Notes: generated by a model from the letters alone, not told the origin. Numbered from the stretch's first letter, positions 7,601 through 16,739 are shown. The stretch: 38,613 nucleotides of DNA from an uncultured Porphyromonadaceae bacterium (GCA_947174995.1 CAMWLC010000023.1:1-38613); one strand, 5' to 3'. Made by a program: numbers and translations.

Positions 7601-8137
7601 ATGACTGACCGTCGCAAGAAAAACATAGTGGAGCTCACGCGCACCACGGTCGAGGAATATGCGCGTGCTCCAAAGCTCCCCCTCGTCCTGCTGCTTGACA
7701 ACGTGAGGTCGATGCAGAATGTAGGCTCTCTGCTACGTACGTGCGACGCCTTCGCGGTGGAGGAGGTGGTGATGGCCGGCATCACCGGAGTGCCCCCTCA
7801 TCCCGAGATTTCCAAAAGCGCCCTGGGAGCCGAGGAGTCGGTGAAATGGCGTCACGTGGAGGATGCAGCCGCCGAAGTGCGGGCGCAGATAGCGCAAGGA
7901 GTGTGCGTGTGTGTACTGGAGCAGACACGCGGAAGCGTCCCCCTTCAGGATTTCGTGCCTGAAAGGGGACGCAGATACATGCTGGTAGTAGGTAATGAAG
8001 TGGATGGAGTAAGCCAGGAGATAGTCGATGACTCGGACGTCTGCCTGGAGATACCCCAGTGTGGAGTGAAACACTCCCTTAACGTCGCCGTGAGCGGCGC
8101 CATCGCGCTCTGGCACTTCTTCAGCGCCCAAAAGTAG
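7601..8137 (+). CDS. TrmH/SpoU-family RNA 2'-O-methyltransferase
   Basis: This 178-aa protein has the three motifs of the knotted SpoU methylase fold: NVRSMQNVGSLLRTCDAF (motif 1), LVVGNEVDGVSQEI (motif 2) and IPQCGVKHSLNVAVSGAIALW (motif 3, S-adenosylmethionine-binding knot). It should methylate the 2'-hydroxyl of a nucleotide in tRNA or rRNA; the exact site cannot be told. It is short, with only a brief N-terminal extension and no separate L30e-like substrate domain. It lies 8 nt after nadA and converges on frr. Confidence 0.92.
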   Translation: MTDRRKKNIVELTRTTVEEYARAPKLPLVLLLDNVRSMQNVGSLLRTCDAFAVEEVVMAGITGVPPHPEISKSALGAEESVKWRHVEDAAAEVRAQIAQGVCVCVLEQTRGSVPLQDFVPERGRRYMLVVGNEVDGVSQEIVDDSDVCLEIPQCGVKHSLNVAVSGAIALWHFFSAQK

Positions 8138-8171
8138 AGGAGTCCTCCAGGCCTCCTCACGAGCATATATA

Positions 8172-8201
8172 AGTAGAGGAGGCTGGGAAGCCTCCTCTAC
8201 T
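8172..8201. terminator. Perfect 13-bp hairpin between convergent genes
   Basis: AGTAGAGGAGGCT (8172-8184), a GGGA loop, and AGCCTCCTCTACT (8189-8201) form a perfect stem between the stop of the TrmH-family gene (8137) and the stop of frr (8210). Neither strand has a long T run after it, so it may act as a bidirectional stop or a 3'-end stabiliser. Its left-arm sequence AAGTAGAGGAG also occurs at 8132-8142, across the TrmH stop codon. Confidence 0.6.
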
Positions 8202-8209
8202 GGGGTTAA

Positions 8210-8767
8210 TTACACTGTCAGGATTTCCTTTTCCTTTTCGGCAAACACATCGTCGATGCGCTTCATGTATTTGTCGTGGATTTTCTGGACCTTTCCTTCG
8301 GCATCCTTCTCCACATCCTCGCTGAGACCGTTCTTTATCTCCTTTTTGAGTCCGTCGATGGCCTCGCGGCGTGCATTGCGCACCGACACCTTCGCGTTCT
8401 CGGCCTCCCCCTTGCACTGCTTCACGAGCTGCTTGCGGCGGTCTTCTGTCAGGGGCGGGATGGCCAGGCGTATCACCTCTCCGTTGTTCTCGGGCGTGAT
8501 GCCCAGATCGGAATTGATGATGGCCTTCTCTATTTCCTTGAACATCGATTTCTCCCAGGGGGTGATGGCGATGGTGCGGGCATCGGGCACGCTCACGTTG
8601 GCCACATTGGAGATGGGGGCCTGCGAACCGTAATAGTCCACGCGGATGCCGTCAAGCAGACGGGCCGAAGCCTTGCCGGCGCGGATGCGTGACAGAGTCT
8701 CGTCGAGATACTCCACCGCAAGCTGCATGGAGTCTTCCGCATTCTGGAGATATTCGTTTACTTCCAT
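8210..8767 (-). CDS. frr: Ribosome recycling factor
   Basis: RRF splits the post-termination ribosome together with EF-G. The 185-aa length is standard. Family sequence is visible throughout: the N-terminal helix with [23 protein letters not shown], then [30 protein letters not shown], and [19 protein letters not shown]. It lies 53 nt downstream of pyrH on the same strand, the usual pyrH-frr pair, and no terminator is seen between them. Confidence 0.97.
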   Translation of the reverse strand: MEVNEYLQNAEDSMQLAVEYLDETLSRIRAGKASARLLDGIRVDYYGSQAPISNVANVSVPDARTIAITPWEKSMFKEIEKAIINSDLGITPENNGEVIRLAIPPLTEDRRKQLVKQCKGEAENAKVSVRNARREAIDGLKKEIKNGLSEDVEKDAEGKVQKIHDKYMKRIDDVFAEKEKEILTV

Positions 8768-8820
8768 TGGATTTTATATTTTTAAGTTGAAATTCTTTCT
8801 ACAGTCGTCTCCCCGGCGTG

Positions 8821-9528
8821 TCATGCCTTGACGAGGGTACCGACATTCTCGCCGGCCACCATGCGTCCGAGATTGCCCTCCTGGTCCATGTTGAAGACAT
8901 AGATGGGCATGCCGTTCTCCTTGCAGAGGGCCGTGGCCGTGAGGTCCATCACCTTCAGGCCACGCTCCATCACCTCGTCGTATGTGATTTCGTCAAACTT
9001 CACGGCCTGCGGATCCTTCTCCGGATCTGCGGTGTAGACACCGTCCACGCGCGTGCCCTTGAGCATCACATCGGCCTCGATTTCGATAGCGCGTAGGGCC
9101 GAGCCCGTGTCAGTGGTGAAGAAGGGATTTCCCGTACCGCAGGAAATGATGGCCACCTTACCCTGCTTCATTGCGTCAATAGCCTTCCACTTCGAGTAGG
9201 GTTCTCCGATGGGAAACATGTTTATGGCGGTGAATACCTGTGCGGGCTGCCCCACGGCCTCCAGAGCGGAGGAGAGAGCAAGGGAATTGATCACCGTGGC
9301 GAGCATACCCATCTGGTCTCCCTTCACGCGGTCGAAGCCCTTGGCGGCGCCGGAAAGGCCGCGGAATATGTTGCCTCCCCCGATGACTATCCCCACCTGG
9401 ATCCCCGAGCTTACTATATCGTGTATCTGACGCGCGTAGGCGTTGAGCCGGTCCGTATCGATGCCGTGGCCCTGGCCTGCGGCCAAAGACTCTCCGGAGA
9501 GCTTGAGCAGTATTCTTTTGTATTTCAT
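8821..9528 (-). CDS. pyrH: UMP kinase
   Basis: This hexameric amino-acid-kinase-fold enzyme phosphorylates UMP to UDP in pyrimidine nucleotide synthesis. The 235-aa sequence shows KLSGESL (ATP-binding lysine), GIVIGGGNIFRG, DQMGMLATVINSLAL, GTGNPFFTTDTGSALRA and VDGVYTADPEKDP, all characteristic of PyrH. It is transcribed with frr from the promoter at 9571-9601. Confidence 0.97.
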   Translation of the reverse strand: MKYKRILLKLSGESLAAGQGHGIDTDRLNAYARQIHDIVSSGIQVGIVIGGGNIFRGLSGAAKGFDRVKGDQMGMLATVINSLALSSALEAVGQPAQVFTAINMFPIGEPYSKWKAIDAMKQGKVAIISCGTGNPFFTTDTGSALRAIEIEADVMLKGTRVDGVYTADPEKDPQAVKFDEITYDEVMERGLKVMDLTATALCKENGMPIYVFNMDQEGNLGRMVAGENVGTLVKA

Positions 9529-9570
9529 GCCGTGTGTGGTTGTTTTTCCGTTAAGAACTACTTAATGTCA

Positions 9571-9601
9571 CAAAATTAAGAAAACCGTATCACTTTAGCA
9601 A
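9571..9601 (-). promoter_or_regulatory. Promoter of pyrH-frr
   Basis: On the minus strand, TTG (9599-9601), 20 nt and TAATTTTG (9571-9578) match the Bacteroidota promoter pattern. The start is expected near 9566, giving a leader of about 38 nt before the pyrH ATG at 9528. Confidence 0.65.
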
Positions 9602-9680
9602 CTTTAACCATCACCATATCCCGTAAAATCTCGTAAAAATCAAAAAAAACATAAAGGAAAATGATTTTTTCGCCTGAAAG

Positions 9681-9712
9681 TTTGCAAAGGTAGGGATAAA
9701 TTATTAACTTTG
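9681..9712 (+). promoter_or_regulatory. Promoter of tRNA-Ser
   Basis: TTTG (9681-9684), 20 nt and TAACTTTG (9705-9712) are a full match to the Bacteroidota promoter consensus. The start is expected near 9718, about 32 nt before the mature tRNA 5' end. Confidence 0.8.
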
Positions 9713-9749
9713 CAGTCGCAAACCGGCAATCGGTCTGCGACATATAGAT

Positions 9750-9836
9750 GGTGAGGTGGGTGAGTGGCTGAAACCACCAGTTTGCTAAACTGACGTAGGA
9801 GCAATCCTACCACGAGTTCGAATCTCGTCCTCACCG
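9750..9836 (+). tRNA. tRNA-Ser (anticodon GCT)
   Basis: A class II tRNA: acceptor GGTGAGG pairs with CCTCACC (9829-9835), discriminator G9836, T arm GAGTTCGAATCTC, and a long variable arm (GTAGGAGCAATCCTAC). The anticodon loop TTGCTAA gives GCT, reading Ser AGC/AGU. The anticodon stem has one C-A mismatch at its outer pair. The CCA end is not encoded. Confidence 0.96.
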
Positions 9837-9849
9837 CAAAATCTTTTCA

Positions 9850-9882
9850 ACGGGCCATGCAATTTCGCATGGCCCGTTTTTT
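9850..9882 (+). terminator. Intrinsic terminator of tRNA-Ser
   Basis: A perfect 10-bp stem CGGGCCATGC (9851-9860) / GCATGGCCCG (9867-9876) with a 6-nt loop is followed by six T (9877-9882). Confidence 0.93.
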
Positions 9883-10173
9883 ACGCTCAAATTTGCGATA
9901 ATCACCGGGGCATGGCTTTACCGCCCGGTCAAGTCATTTTCGGACATGAGCTACGGCATATATCTAAGCCATCTCTTTTTTCTCGTGATGATGTATTGTC
10001 TCCTTTCTCCGGTATGGGGCACGCTTGCCACTGTTCTCGGCTCCTGGCTTTCCGCCTCGCTGATAAGTTGGTGTCTGATACGTCTTCTTGCCTGTCTGCC
10101 CGGGGCCAAATACTATGCCGGAGCATCTTGCGCCCCGTCGGCACATCGGGGACAGAATCCCTTTATGACGTAA
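9883..10173 (+). pseudogene. C-terminal remnant of an acyltransferase-3 family membrane protein
   Basis: In the frame of the ATG at 9946, translation gives FSDMSYGIYLSHLFFLV followed by a second hydrophobic stretch (LSPVWGTLATVLGSWLSASL), ending near CLPGAKYYAG. This matches the last two transmembrane segments of acyltransferase-3 (OafA-type) O-acetyltransferases, whose SYGIYLxH motif opens the penultimate helix. The same frame stays open upstream through KFAIITGAWLYRPVKS and runs back into the tRNA-Ser terminator, where the rest of the gene (normally some 300 residues) is missing. The 3' end overlaps the end of the Fur-family gene on the other strand by about 60 bp. It is best read as a truncated relic; a short functional membrane peptide is less likely. 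Confidence 0.6.
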
Positions 10174-10574
10174 TTGGCCGTATAGGGTCGGAAACCGTCT
10201 GGTAGCGGCAGGGCTGGTATCGTCAGAGAGTCAAGACAGTAGGTGGTGTGGCATCCCTCACAATGAAAATGAGGGTGAAGATCGCCGTAATCGGTCTGTT
10301 GGCTACCATTGAGACCATTACCGGAATGACATTCCGGAGCATGGCATATCTCGAACTTGCAAGCCCCGGACCCGTCGTCGATGCTGTGTATGAGGTGGTG
10401 GGAGGCGAATATGGCCAGAGTGCGTGATATACTGCTGCGGTCCACGGTCTCCATACGCTGCTCCAGTTCCTGGATTGACAGCGGTCCGACGGCCTCCCGC
10501 AGACATCTTAGCAGAAGAATACGTACCGGGGAGGGTCTCACTCCCGCCTGCTCAAGTAAATCCTCGTTTTTCAT
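10113..10574 (-). CDS. Fur-family metal-responsive transcriptional repressor
   Basis: The start is taken at ATG 10574 (MKNEDLLEQAG), giving 153 aa; the open frame before it is not Fur-like. The N-terminal winged helix (about 1-85) shows RPSPVRILLLRCLREAVGPLSIQELEQRM and RSSISRTLAIFASHHLI. The dimerisation half has HFHCEGCHTTYCLDS and a second pair CPRC near the C-terminus, the two CxxC pairs that form the structural zinc site. Whether it senses iron, zinc or peroxide cannot be told; no metal-uptake gene is next to it. It lies 110 nt after yifB on the same strand. Confidence 0.88.
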   Translation of the reverse strand: MKNEDLLEQAGVRPSPVRILLLRCLREAVGPLSIQELEQRMETVDRSSISRTLAIFASHHLIHSIDDGSGACKFEICHAPECHSGNGLNGSQQTDYGDLHPHFHCEGCHTTYCLDSLTIPALPLPDGFRPYTANYVIKGFCPRCADGAQDAPA

Positions 10575-10684
10575 GCTTGCGGCAAATATCGTCAGAAATC
10601 CCGAGATATGCAAAGATTTCCCCCGAAAATCGTTTATGTGGTTGCAATGATATGGGCCATGAGGCCGGGGCCGCAAGGCCTGGG

Positions 10685-12259
10685 TCAGAAGAGCTTGCCG
10701 TAGGAGGCGCGGTCGAGGGTGCGGTAGCCTATGGCTTCGGCGATGTGCGCGGTGAGTACCGGGGCCGAGATGGCTTCTTCGGGGGTGAGGCGCGAAGAGT
10801 AGTCGAGGTCGGCGATGGTGCGGGCCGTGCGCAGGATGCGGTCGAAGGCACGCGCCGACATCCCCAGTTTCTCCATGCGGGCTTTCAGTTTTGCCATCCC
10901 CTGATCATCGGGCCAGGCATATTCGTGAATCAGGCGGGAGTTCATCTGCGCGTTGCAATGGATGTGAGGCTCGTCATGGTATCTCATCTGCTGCACCCGC
11001 CTCGCCGCCACAACCCTGCTGCGTATGGCTTCGCTTGCCTCTGCCGGGCGGCGGTCGGCTATGGCGTCAAACTCCACCGGTTCGATTTCCACATGCAGGT
11101 CGATGCGGTCAAGCAGCGGGCCTGAAATGCGGTTCATGTATTTACCGACGGCTCCCGGCGGGCATGTGCAGGAGCGGGTGGGGTGGCCGAAATATCCACA
11201 CGGACAGGGATTCATCGAGGCCACGAGCATGAAGGATGCGGGATAGTCCACGGTGTATTTGGCCCGGGACACGGTGATGACACGGTCTTCGATAGGCTGT
11301 CTGAGCACCTCCAGGACCTGACGCGGAAATTCGGGAAATTCGTCCAGAAAAAGGACTCCGTTGTGAGCAAGCGAGATTTCTCCGGGCATGGGGCTGATGC
11401 CGCCTCCTACGAGCGCCACCGGGGATACGGTGTGATGCGGGGTGCGGAAGGGGCGCCGCGTCATGAGCATGGAGCCGCGCCGGAGTTTGCCGGCTACGGA
11501 GTGGATTTTGGTTGTTTCCAGGGCCTCGGGTAGGCTAAGTGGCGGAAGGATGGAGGGTATGCGCTTGGCCATCATTGACTTTCCTGCCCCCGGAGGGCCT
11601 ATCATCAGGATATTGTGTCCTCCCGCGCAGGCCACCTCGAAGGCCCGTTTCACCGATTCCTGACCTTTTACTTCGGAAAAGTCATAATCAAAGACATCGG
11701 CTTCGCGGGCGAAAATCTCGCGTGTGTTGATGATGGTGGGCGCCAGGGTGGAGACACCTTTCATCAAGTCAAGGGCCTGCGTGATGTTGGCCACGCCATA
11801 GACATCAAGCTTATTGACCACGGCTGCTTCCGTGACATTGGCCTCGGGGACGATGAGGCGTTTGAATCCCAGTTCGCGGGCCTTTATCGCCACGGGGAGC
11901 ACTCCGCGCACCGGCAGCACCGACCCGTCGAGAGACAACTCACCGACCACCACTGTGTCGGCGGTATGCTCGGATATGAATATCTCATTGGCCGCGAGTA
12001 TGCCGAGAGCCATGGGGAGATCGAAGGAGGCACCCTCCTTCTTGATGTCGGCCGGAGCGAGATTGATGAGTGTGCGCCGGTGGGGAAACCGTATGCCGGA
12101 CTGCGACATGGCGGTAGTGATTCGGGAATAAGCCTCCTTGACAGCTGTGTCTGCCATTCCGACAATATTGAATGAGGCTCCCTGGGCGACGGAGGTCTCG
12201 ATGGTGACGGGAAATGCCTCGATGCCCGAGATGGCGGCTGAATATATCTTGGAAAGCAT
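10685..12259 (-). CDS. yifB: YifB/ComM-family Mg-chelatase-like AAA+ ATPase
   Basis: This 524-aa protein has an N-terminal Lon-protease-like ChlI domain (about 20-140), a Walker A site IGPPGAGKSMMAKR near residue 220, a Walker B site GVLFLDEFPEF, a cysteine-rich loop NPCPCGYFGHPTRSCTC, and a C-terminal Mg-chelatase domain. In naturally competent bacteria the homologue ComM is a hexameric helicase that drives branch migration during recombination. Sitting in the same minus-strand run as recA, separated only by a lipoprotein gene, suits a recombination role (inference). The gap to the upstream lipoprotein stop is 30 nt. Confidence 0.94.
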   Translation of the reverse strand: MLSKIYSAAISGIEAFPVTIETSVAQGASFNIVGMADTAVKEAYSRITTAMSQSGIRFPHRRTLINLAPADIKKEGASFDLPMALGILAANEIFISEHTADTVVVGELSLDGSVLPVRGVLPVAIKARELGFKRLIVPEANVTEAAVVNKLDVYGVANITQALDLMKGVSTLAPTIINTREIFAREADVFDYDFSEVKGQESVKRAFEVACAGGHNILMIGPPGAGKSMMAKRIPSILPPLSLPEALETTKIHSVAGKLRRGSMLMTRRPFRTPHHTVSPVALVGGGISPMPGEISLAHNGVLFLDEFPEFPRQVLEVLRQPIEDRVITVSRAKYTVDYPASFMLVASMNPCPCGYFGHPTRSCTCPPGAVGKYMNRISGPLLDRIDLHVEIEPVEFDAIADRRPAEASEAIRSRVVAARRVQQMRYHDEPHIHCNAQMNSRLIHEYAWPDDQGMAKLKARMEKLGMSARAFDRILRTARTIADLDYSSRLTPEEAISAPVLTAHIAEAIGYRTLDRASYGKLF

Positions 12260-12289
12260 AGTGTGGATAGGGAGTTTTGTTCAGATACC

Positions 12290-13393
12290 TTATTTTACTT
12301 TTATCCCTTTCATAGCTTTTCGGAAGGTTATCGAGGCCTGTGCGGGGGAGGGGCCGGCGTAGAGCTGACGTCCGGAACGGTCTGTGATGATCCACCAGGG
12401 TGTGCGTGCCACGCCGAGTGTACGGAGTCTCGTATCGGCCTCGCCCAGGGGCATCCATGCGTGGACCACTCCTTTCAGGCTGTCATTCCGCAGCGGATAG
12501 AGCCAGGAGAGGGAATCTGTTTCCAGAGATATGTCGGCTATCATGCGCGAAGTGGAATCGGGCCACTGCCTCAGCAGGGAGCGGAGAGTGTCGAGCGAAG
12601 TCTGGTGTTCGGCCGTGCCGACGCGGCTGAAGTAGAAGGCGGAAGCGGGATAATCCTTTGTGGCCACTCCGACGCGGCGTCCGCCGGGAGTGTGGAGTAC
12701 CAGACTGCGCAGCTTGACTCCCGCCCCGGTGCGCCGCACACCCTTCCCGGAGGAGAGGAAGGCGTTGTCAGAGGTTAGGTCTGCCAGGCCGAGAAGGTCG
12801 GTGAGCTCGCGTGGACGGGCGTCGGTATCAAGGGAGTTCCAAAGGGAGGTGAAACCCTCCGGATCGAGGCTGCGGTCATAGTAAACTGCGAGGATTATGG
12901 CCGACGATTTCATGTCGGGGTGGGCCTTAACCTCCCGGGCTACCGCTGAATTGATCGAATCTCCGAGAGCCTTGCGGAGTGTCGATACGTTTTCCAGACG
13001 CCAGTCGGATATGCGTCGGGACACCTTGTTGCCCTTGTTGAGTTTCCATTCCAAAACAGAGGGAGACGTGCCGGAGAGCACGAACTCATCTCCCCTCTCC
13101 GCATACAGCACCACCTCGACGGGCTGGCCGGCCCGCGAGGTGATGTAGACAAGAGTGGGATTGCGCGTGGCGCCCTTCATTTCAAAATGTCCGTCATGAA
13201 GCGGAGCCGAAGACTCCAACCACATTCCGGTGCGCTTGTCGGAAGCGTAGTGAAACACCTGGAAATTAGCCCATAGATCTTTCGGGGCCCTGAACTCCAG
13301 AGAGAATTCGTTTTTGACGCATCCTGCTGTCAAGAGCATCAGGAGGACAAGGAGAAGGGGGGCGCAACCTGAGGTGAAAGCGGACTTACTCAT
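12290..13393 (-). CDS. Lipoprotein with a DUF4369-like N-terminal part and a thioredoxin-like C-terminal part lacking CxxC
   Basis: The start is taken at ATG 13393, which overlaps the recA stop in ATGAGTAA and opens a lipoprotein signal with lipobox LTAGC (Cys25). An ATG four codons upstream is also possible. The 367-aa protein begins like DUF4369 envelope proteins ([27 protein letters not shown], weak similarity). Its C-terminus has [17 protein letters not shown], the cis-proline strand region of a thioredoxin fold. No CxxC pair is present, so redox activity is unlikely. It is probably an outer-membrane-anchored periplasmic or surface protein of unknown function, translationally coupled to recA. 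Confidence 0.8.
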   Translation of the reverse strand: MSKSAFTSGCAPLLLVLLMLLTAGCVKNEFSLEFRAPKDLWANFQVFHYASDKRTGMWLESSAPLHDGHFEMKGATRNPTLVYITSRAGQPVEVVLYAERGDEFVLSGTSPSVLEWKLNKGNKVSRRISDWRLENVSTLRKALGDSINSAVAREVKAHPDMKSSAIILAVYYDRSLDPEGFTSLWNSLDTDARPRELTDLLGLADLTSDNAFLSSGKGVRRTGAGVKLRSLVLHTPGGRRVGVATKDYPASAFYFSRVGTAEHQTSLDTLRSLLRQWPDSTSRMIADISLETDSLSWLYPLRNDSLKGVVHAWMPLGEADTRLRTLGVARTPWWIITDRSGRQLYAGPSPAQASITFRKAMKGIKVK

Positions 13394-14594
13394 CGATTTC
13401 GACATCGAAATCATCCGAGAAGAGGTCGGTCGGTTCGTCGGAATCGCTCTGCTGAGCCTCATCTGCGGAAGCGGCGGTCTCATCATCATCGGTGTCGCTT
13501 CTGCGGGTGTCGCGTCCCGGAGTGTATGGAGAGGCGGGAGCTCCCTTGCGCTTCTCGCGGGCCTCGCGGAGGGCATCCTTGATTTTTGCCGAGAGTTCGT
13601 CGAAGAGCTCGGGATTGTCGGCGATGACGCGCTTCACGGCATCGCGTCCTTGGCCGAGCTTTGCGCCGTTGTAGGAGAACCAGGCACCGGATTTCTTTAT
13701 GATACCCAGTTCCACACCCATGTCCACGATTTCTCCGGAACGGGAGATACCCTCGCCGAACATGATTTCAAACTCGGTCTTCATGAAGGGGGGAGCCACT
13801 TTGTTTTTCACCACCTTGACTTTGGCCAGGCGGCCGATAGTGTTGTCGCCATCCTTGATGAAGGAGGAGGGACGGATGTCGATACGCACGGAGCTGTAGA
13901 ACTTCAGCGCGTTGCCGCCGGTAGTAGTCTCGGGATTGCCGAACATCACGCCGATTTTCTCACGTATCTGGTTGATGAATATGCAGCATGTGCGTGTGCG
14001 CGAGATGGTGCCGGTGAGCTTTCGCATGGCCTGGCTCATGAGGCGGGCATGGAGGCCGACATTCTTGTCGCCCATCTCGCCCTCGATTTCAGCCTTGGGC
14101 GTGAGGGCCGCCACGGAGTCGATCACCAGCACGTCGATGGCACCGGAATTGATGAGCTGCTCGGCGATGTCGAGAGCCTGCTCGCCGTTGTCGGGCTGAG
14201 CGATCCAGAGATTGTTGACATCCACGCCGAGTTTCTCGGCATAGAAGCGGTCGAAGGCATGCTCGGCATCGATTATAGCGCAGATCCCCCCCTGTTTCTG
14301 GGCCTCGGCTATTATGTGGATAGCCAGAGTGGTCTTACCGGAAGCCTCCGGACCATATATCTCGGTGATGCGGCCGCGGGGTATGCCTCCCACGCCCAGG
14401 GCGTTGTCAAGGCCGATGGAGCCGGTGGGCACTACCTCGACATCCTGCACACTGTCATCTCCCAGACGCATGATGGCCCCTGTGCCGAAATCCTTCTCAA
14501 GGTGAGCCATGGTCACGTCCAGAGCCTTGCGCTTCTCGTCCATATCGGATATGCGGACCGCCGGGGCCGCCTTCTTTGATGGTTTCTTTGCCAT
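13386..14594 (-). CDS. recA: Recombinase RecA
   Basis: RecA forms filaments on single-stranded DNA for strand exchange and SOS induction. The start is ATG 14594 ([11 protein letters not shown]), giving 402 aa; the upstream open frame overlaps the promoter. Signatures seen are [13 protein letters not shown] (Walker A), [10 protein letters not shown] (Walker B), [52 protein letters not shown] (loop L2 and neighbours, quoted as segments of the conserved core) and GRDAVKRVI. The C-terminal tail of about 50 residues is unusually long and very acidic. The next gene overlaps its stop codon. Confidence 0.97.
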   Translation of the reverse strand: MAKKPSKKAAPAVRISDMDEKRKALDVTMAHLEKDFGTGAIMRLGDDSVQDVEVVPTGSIGLDNALGVGGIPRGRITEIYGPEASGKTTLAIHIIAEAQKQGGICAIIDAEHAFDRFYAEKLGVDVNNLWIAQPDNGEQALDIAEQLINSGAIDVLVIDSVAALTPKAEIEGEMGDKNVGLHARLMSQAMRKLTGTISRTRTCCIFINQIREKIGVMFGNPETTTGGNALKFYSSVRIDIRPSSFIKDGDNTIGRLAKVKVVKNKVAPPFMKTEFEIMFGEGISRSGEIVDMGVELGIIKKSGAWFSYNGAKLGQGRDAVKRVIADNPELFDELSAKIKDALREAREKRKGAPASPYTPGRDTRRSDTDDDETAASADEAQQSDSDEPTDLFSDDFDVEIDE

Positions 14595-14630
14595 ATCTTG
14601 GATTATTTTGTTTTCGTTTTTCTTTGTATG

Positions 14631-14663
14631 CAAAATTACAACACCCATCTCCTTTTTCCCAAA
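14631..14663 (-). promoter_or_regulatory. Promoter of recA
   Basis: On the minus strand, TTTG (14660-14663), 21 nt and TAATTTTG (14631-14638) match the Bacteroidota consensus. The expected start near 14626 gives a leader of about 30 nt. No obvious LexA-type palindrome was seen around it. Confidence 0.7.
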
Positions 14664-14742
14664 CTGCTGTGTTAATAAATACAAATATTCCGGGTTTTGC
14701 TGCCAAAATAATGCAGTGTGGGGCCATGGCACCTGCAAGAGG

Positions 14743-15681
14743 CTATATCACGGTGATATTGCTCTCGCGGGAGAGGAGCGCGGGATTGAAGGAGTCAAGC
14801 AGGTCGGAGAGGGATACGGGGGTGCTGTCAGGGCGCAGGCGGGCCATGGCGGCAATGCGCCCGAGGAGGGCCTCGGGTGAAAACTCGCGGCGAAGCACCC
14901 CCATGTCAAGGGAGGCGTCGCGCTTGGAGAGGCGCTGCCCGGCCTCGTTACAGAGCAGGGGGAGATGGCCGAACTCGGGGCGTGCATATCCCAAGAGATC
15001 ATAGATGTGGCATTGTCCGGCGGCCGAGGTGAGCAGATCGTTGCCGCGTACCACCTGGGTCACTCCCATCATTGCATCGTCCACCACCACGGCGAGCTGA
15101 TAGCCCCAGGCCCCGTCGGAGCGACGGATCACGAAATCTCCGCACTCGCGGCTGAGCCTCACCCTCTGAGGTCCGCATATCAGGTCGTGGAATTCCACAT
15201 CCTCATCCGGCACCCAGAGTCTCATGGAATGGCGTGTCTGCGGCTCGGGGACGGGGGTTGCCGCCGGCATTTCAGCAGGACGGCAACGGCCGCCGTAGAC
15301 GGGAGTGCCGTCACTCTGATGCGGAGCCTGCGTGGCAAGGATGTCGGCACGCGTGCATGTGCAGGGATACACGCGCCCTGCCTCCCGGAGACTCTCGAAA
15401 GCCTCTGCATATGTTTCCGAACGGCGGCTCTGGGAATATGGACCCGCATCCCCGCGGTTTGCCAAGCCTCCCTCATCCCATTCCAGACCGAGCCAGAGAA
15501 GATCATCCTCCAGAGCGCGGGCATATTCGGGACGCGAGCGTCCCGGGTCGAGGTCCTCGATGCGGAGCAACCACTTCCCTCCCGCGCTCTTTACGAAAAG
15601 CCACGACATAAGGGCGGCGTAGACATTCCCCAGATGCATACGTCCGGTGGGAGACGGAGCGAAGCGTCCCTTCACAACCAT
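14743..15681 (-). CDS. gluQ: Glutamyl-Q tRNA(Asp) synthetase
   Basis: GluQRS is a shortened glutamyl-tRNA synthetase that attaches glutamate to queuosine in tRNA-Asp. The 312-aa catalytic core lacks an anticodon-binding domain. It shows [15 protein letters not shown] (HIGH-type site), [14 protein letters not shown], a zinc-binding pattern CTC...Y...C in the region [10 protein letters not shown] to YGGRCRP, and [10 protein letters not shown] (KMSKS-type site). The start is set at ATG 15681, directly before the conserved core; an ATG at 15726 preceded by an A-rich tract would add 15 residues and is plausible. It diverges from the small gene at 15767. Confidence 0.93.
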   Translation of the reverse strand: MVVKGRFAPSPTGRMHLGNVYAALMSWLFVKSAGGKWLLRIEDLDPGRSRPEYARALEDDLLWLGLEWDEGGLANRGDAGPYSQSRRSETYAEAFESLREAGRVYPCTCTRADILATQAPHQSDGTPVYGGRCRPAEMPAATPVPEPQTRHSMRLWVPDEDVEFHDLICGPQRVRLSRECGDFVIRRSDGAWGYQLAVVVDDAMMGVTQVVRGNDLLTSAAGQCHIYDLLGYARPEFGHLPLLCNEAGQRLSKRDASLDMGVLRREFSPEALLGRIAAMARLRPDSTPVSLSDLLDSFNPALLSRESNITVI

Positions 15682-15766
15682 TCGGGAATCAGCATTGTTA
15701 TAATCATGACCTGGATTCAAGTACATATTCTTTTTATTTATCATACCCAATAACACTCAAAATACT

Positions 15767-16114
15767 ATGGCACAGGAAAAACATCTATATATAGTCAGCT
15801 TCGGAGACTCCCGCAAATACCGCATGATGTATGACGGCGACCGGGCAGAGCGCAGTCCGCTGCTCACGGAAGTGGAATCCCAGCTCAACGACTATCTAAA
15901 GCAGGAATTTCCGGAGGATTCCTACACCTACTACACCACCCCGAGGATTGTCCCCATCGAATGGAGCGACCGCGAGGAATACATGGATTATCCCGAGCTT
16001 GACGCCAAGGCCATCGAGGAGATCAAGAAGGTGCTCGCCCATGAAATCCGCGACATGAACGCCATCAATCGTCTTGATCGCAACGCTCCCTACGCCGACG
16101 CCCCCCTTGACTGA
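15767..16114 (+). CDS. Small cytosolic protein of unknown function
   Basis: This 115-aa protein is not recognised. It has no signal peptide, membrane segment or cysteine. It opens with a short hydrophobic strand (KHLYIVSFGDSRKYRMMYDG), has a tyrosine-rich middle (SYTYYTTPRIVPIEWSD), and ends in an acidic helical part (DAKAIEEIKKVLAHEIRDMNAINRLDRN). Codon use is like its neighbours, which supports a real gene. It diverges from gluQ and ends 6 nt from the convergent rnhB stop. Function unknown. Confidence 0.8.
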   Translation: MAQEKHLYIVSFGDSRKYRMMYDGDRAERSPLLTEVESQLNDYLKQEFPEDSYTYYTTPRIVPIEWSDREEYMDYPELDAKAIEEIKKVLAHEIRDMNAINRLDRNAPYADAPLD

Positions 16115-16126
16115 GGGGAATCAGTC
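16109..16126. terminator. Short palindrome spanning two convergent stop codons
   Basis: GACTGA (16109-16114), GGGGAA, TCAGTC (16121-16126) is a perfect 6-bp inverted repeat, extendable by two T-G pairs on the plus strand. Each arm holds the TGA stop of one convergent gene (the small unknown gene and rnhB). No T run follows, so terminator function is uncertain. Confidence 0.35.
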
Positions 16127-16720
16127 GGTATCGAAGAGTGTCGGGCGGCACGGAGCGTAGCTGCGCCGGTGATGCGGTGTGAGTCCGAGGCGGATTATGG
16201 CCTCGCGGTGATCCCGTGTGGGATACCCCTTGTTGCGGCTCCAGCCATATCCGGGCCATGAAGCGTCGAGGCGGCGCATAAGCTCGTCACGATGGGTTTT
16301 CGCCAGTATAGAGGCGGCGGCAATGCTCATGTAGCGGCCGTCGCCTTTCACTATGGTGTGGTGGGGCACATCATTCCAGGGAGAGAAGCGATTGCCGTCC
16401 ACTATTATATGCTCCGGTCTGATGTCGAGGGCCTCCAGGGCGCGGTGCATACCGAGAATGGAGGCACGCAGGATGTTTATGCGGTCGATTTCCTCCGGCT
16501 CCACCATCACCACGGCCCAGGCCAGGGCCTCGCGCTCGATGACGGGGCGCAGGGCCTCGCGCTTTCGCTCGGAGAGTTGTTTGCTGTCGTTGAGCAGCGG
16601 ATTGGAATATCCCGGGGGGAGAATGACCGCCGCGCAGGCCACCGGACCGCTAAGGCATCCGCGTCCGGCTTCGTCGCAACCGGCTTCGATGACATCGGGC
16701 ATCATGCAGGACTCAAGCAT
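16121..16720 (-). CDS. rnhB: Ribonuclease HII
   Basis: RNase HII removes ribonucleotides and RNA primers from RNA-DNA hybrids. The 199-aa sequence has the type 2 signature [16 protein letters not shown] (acidic active-site residues at the D-E pair), [58 protein letters not shown] and GYPTRDH. It follows the polyprenyl synthase gene by 19 nt on the minus strand, so they are probably co-transcribed. Confidence 0.96.
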   Translation of the reverse strand: MLESCMMPDVIEAGCDEAGRGCLSGPVACAAVILPPGYSNPLLNDSKQLSERKREALRPVIEREALAWAVVMVEPEEIDRINILRASILGMHRALEALDIRPEHIIVDGNRFSPWNDVPHHTIVKGDGRYMSIAAASILAKTHRDELMRRLDASWPGYGWSRNKGYPTRDHREAIIRLGLTPHHRRSYAPCRPTLFDTD

Positions 16721-16739
16721 GGCTTGGGAGGGATTGGAA

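Noticed and set aside
9912-10205. A 97-codon plus-strand frame starting MALPPGQVIFG, overlapping the acyltransferase relic.
   Set aside because: It is the wrong frame; the membrane-helix pattern with SYGIYLSH is in the frame of 9946.
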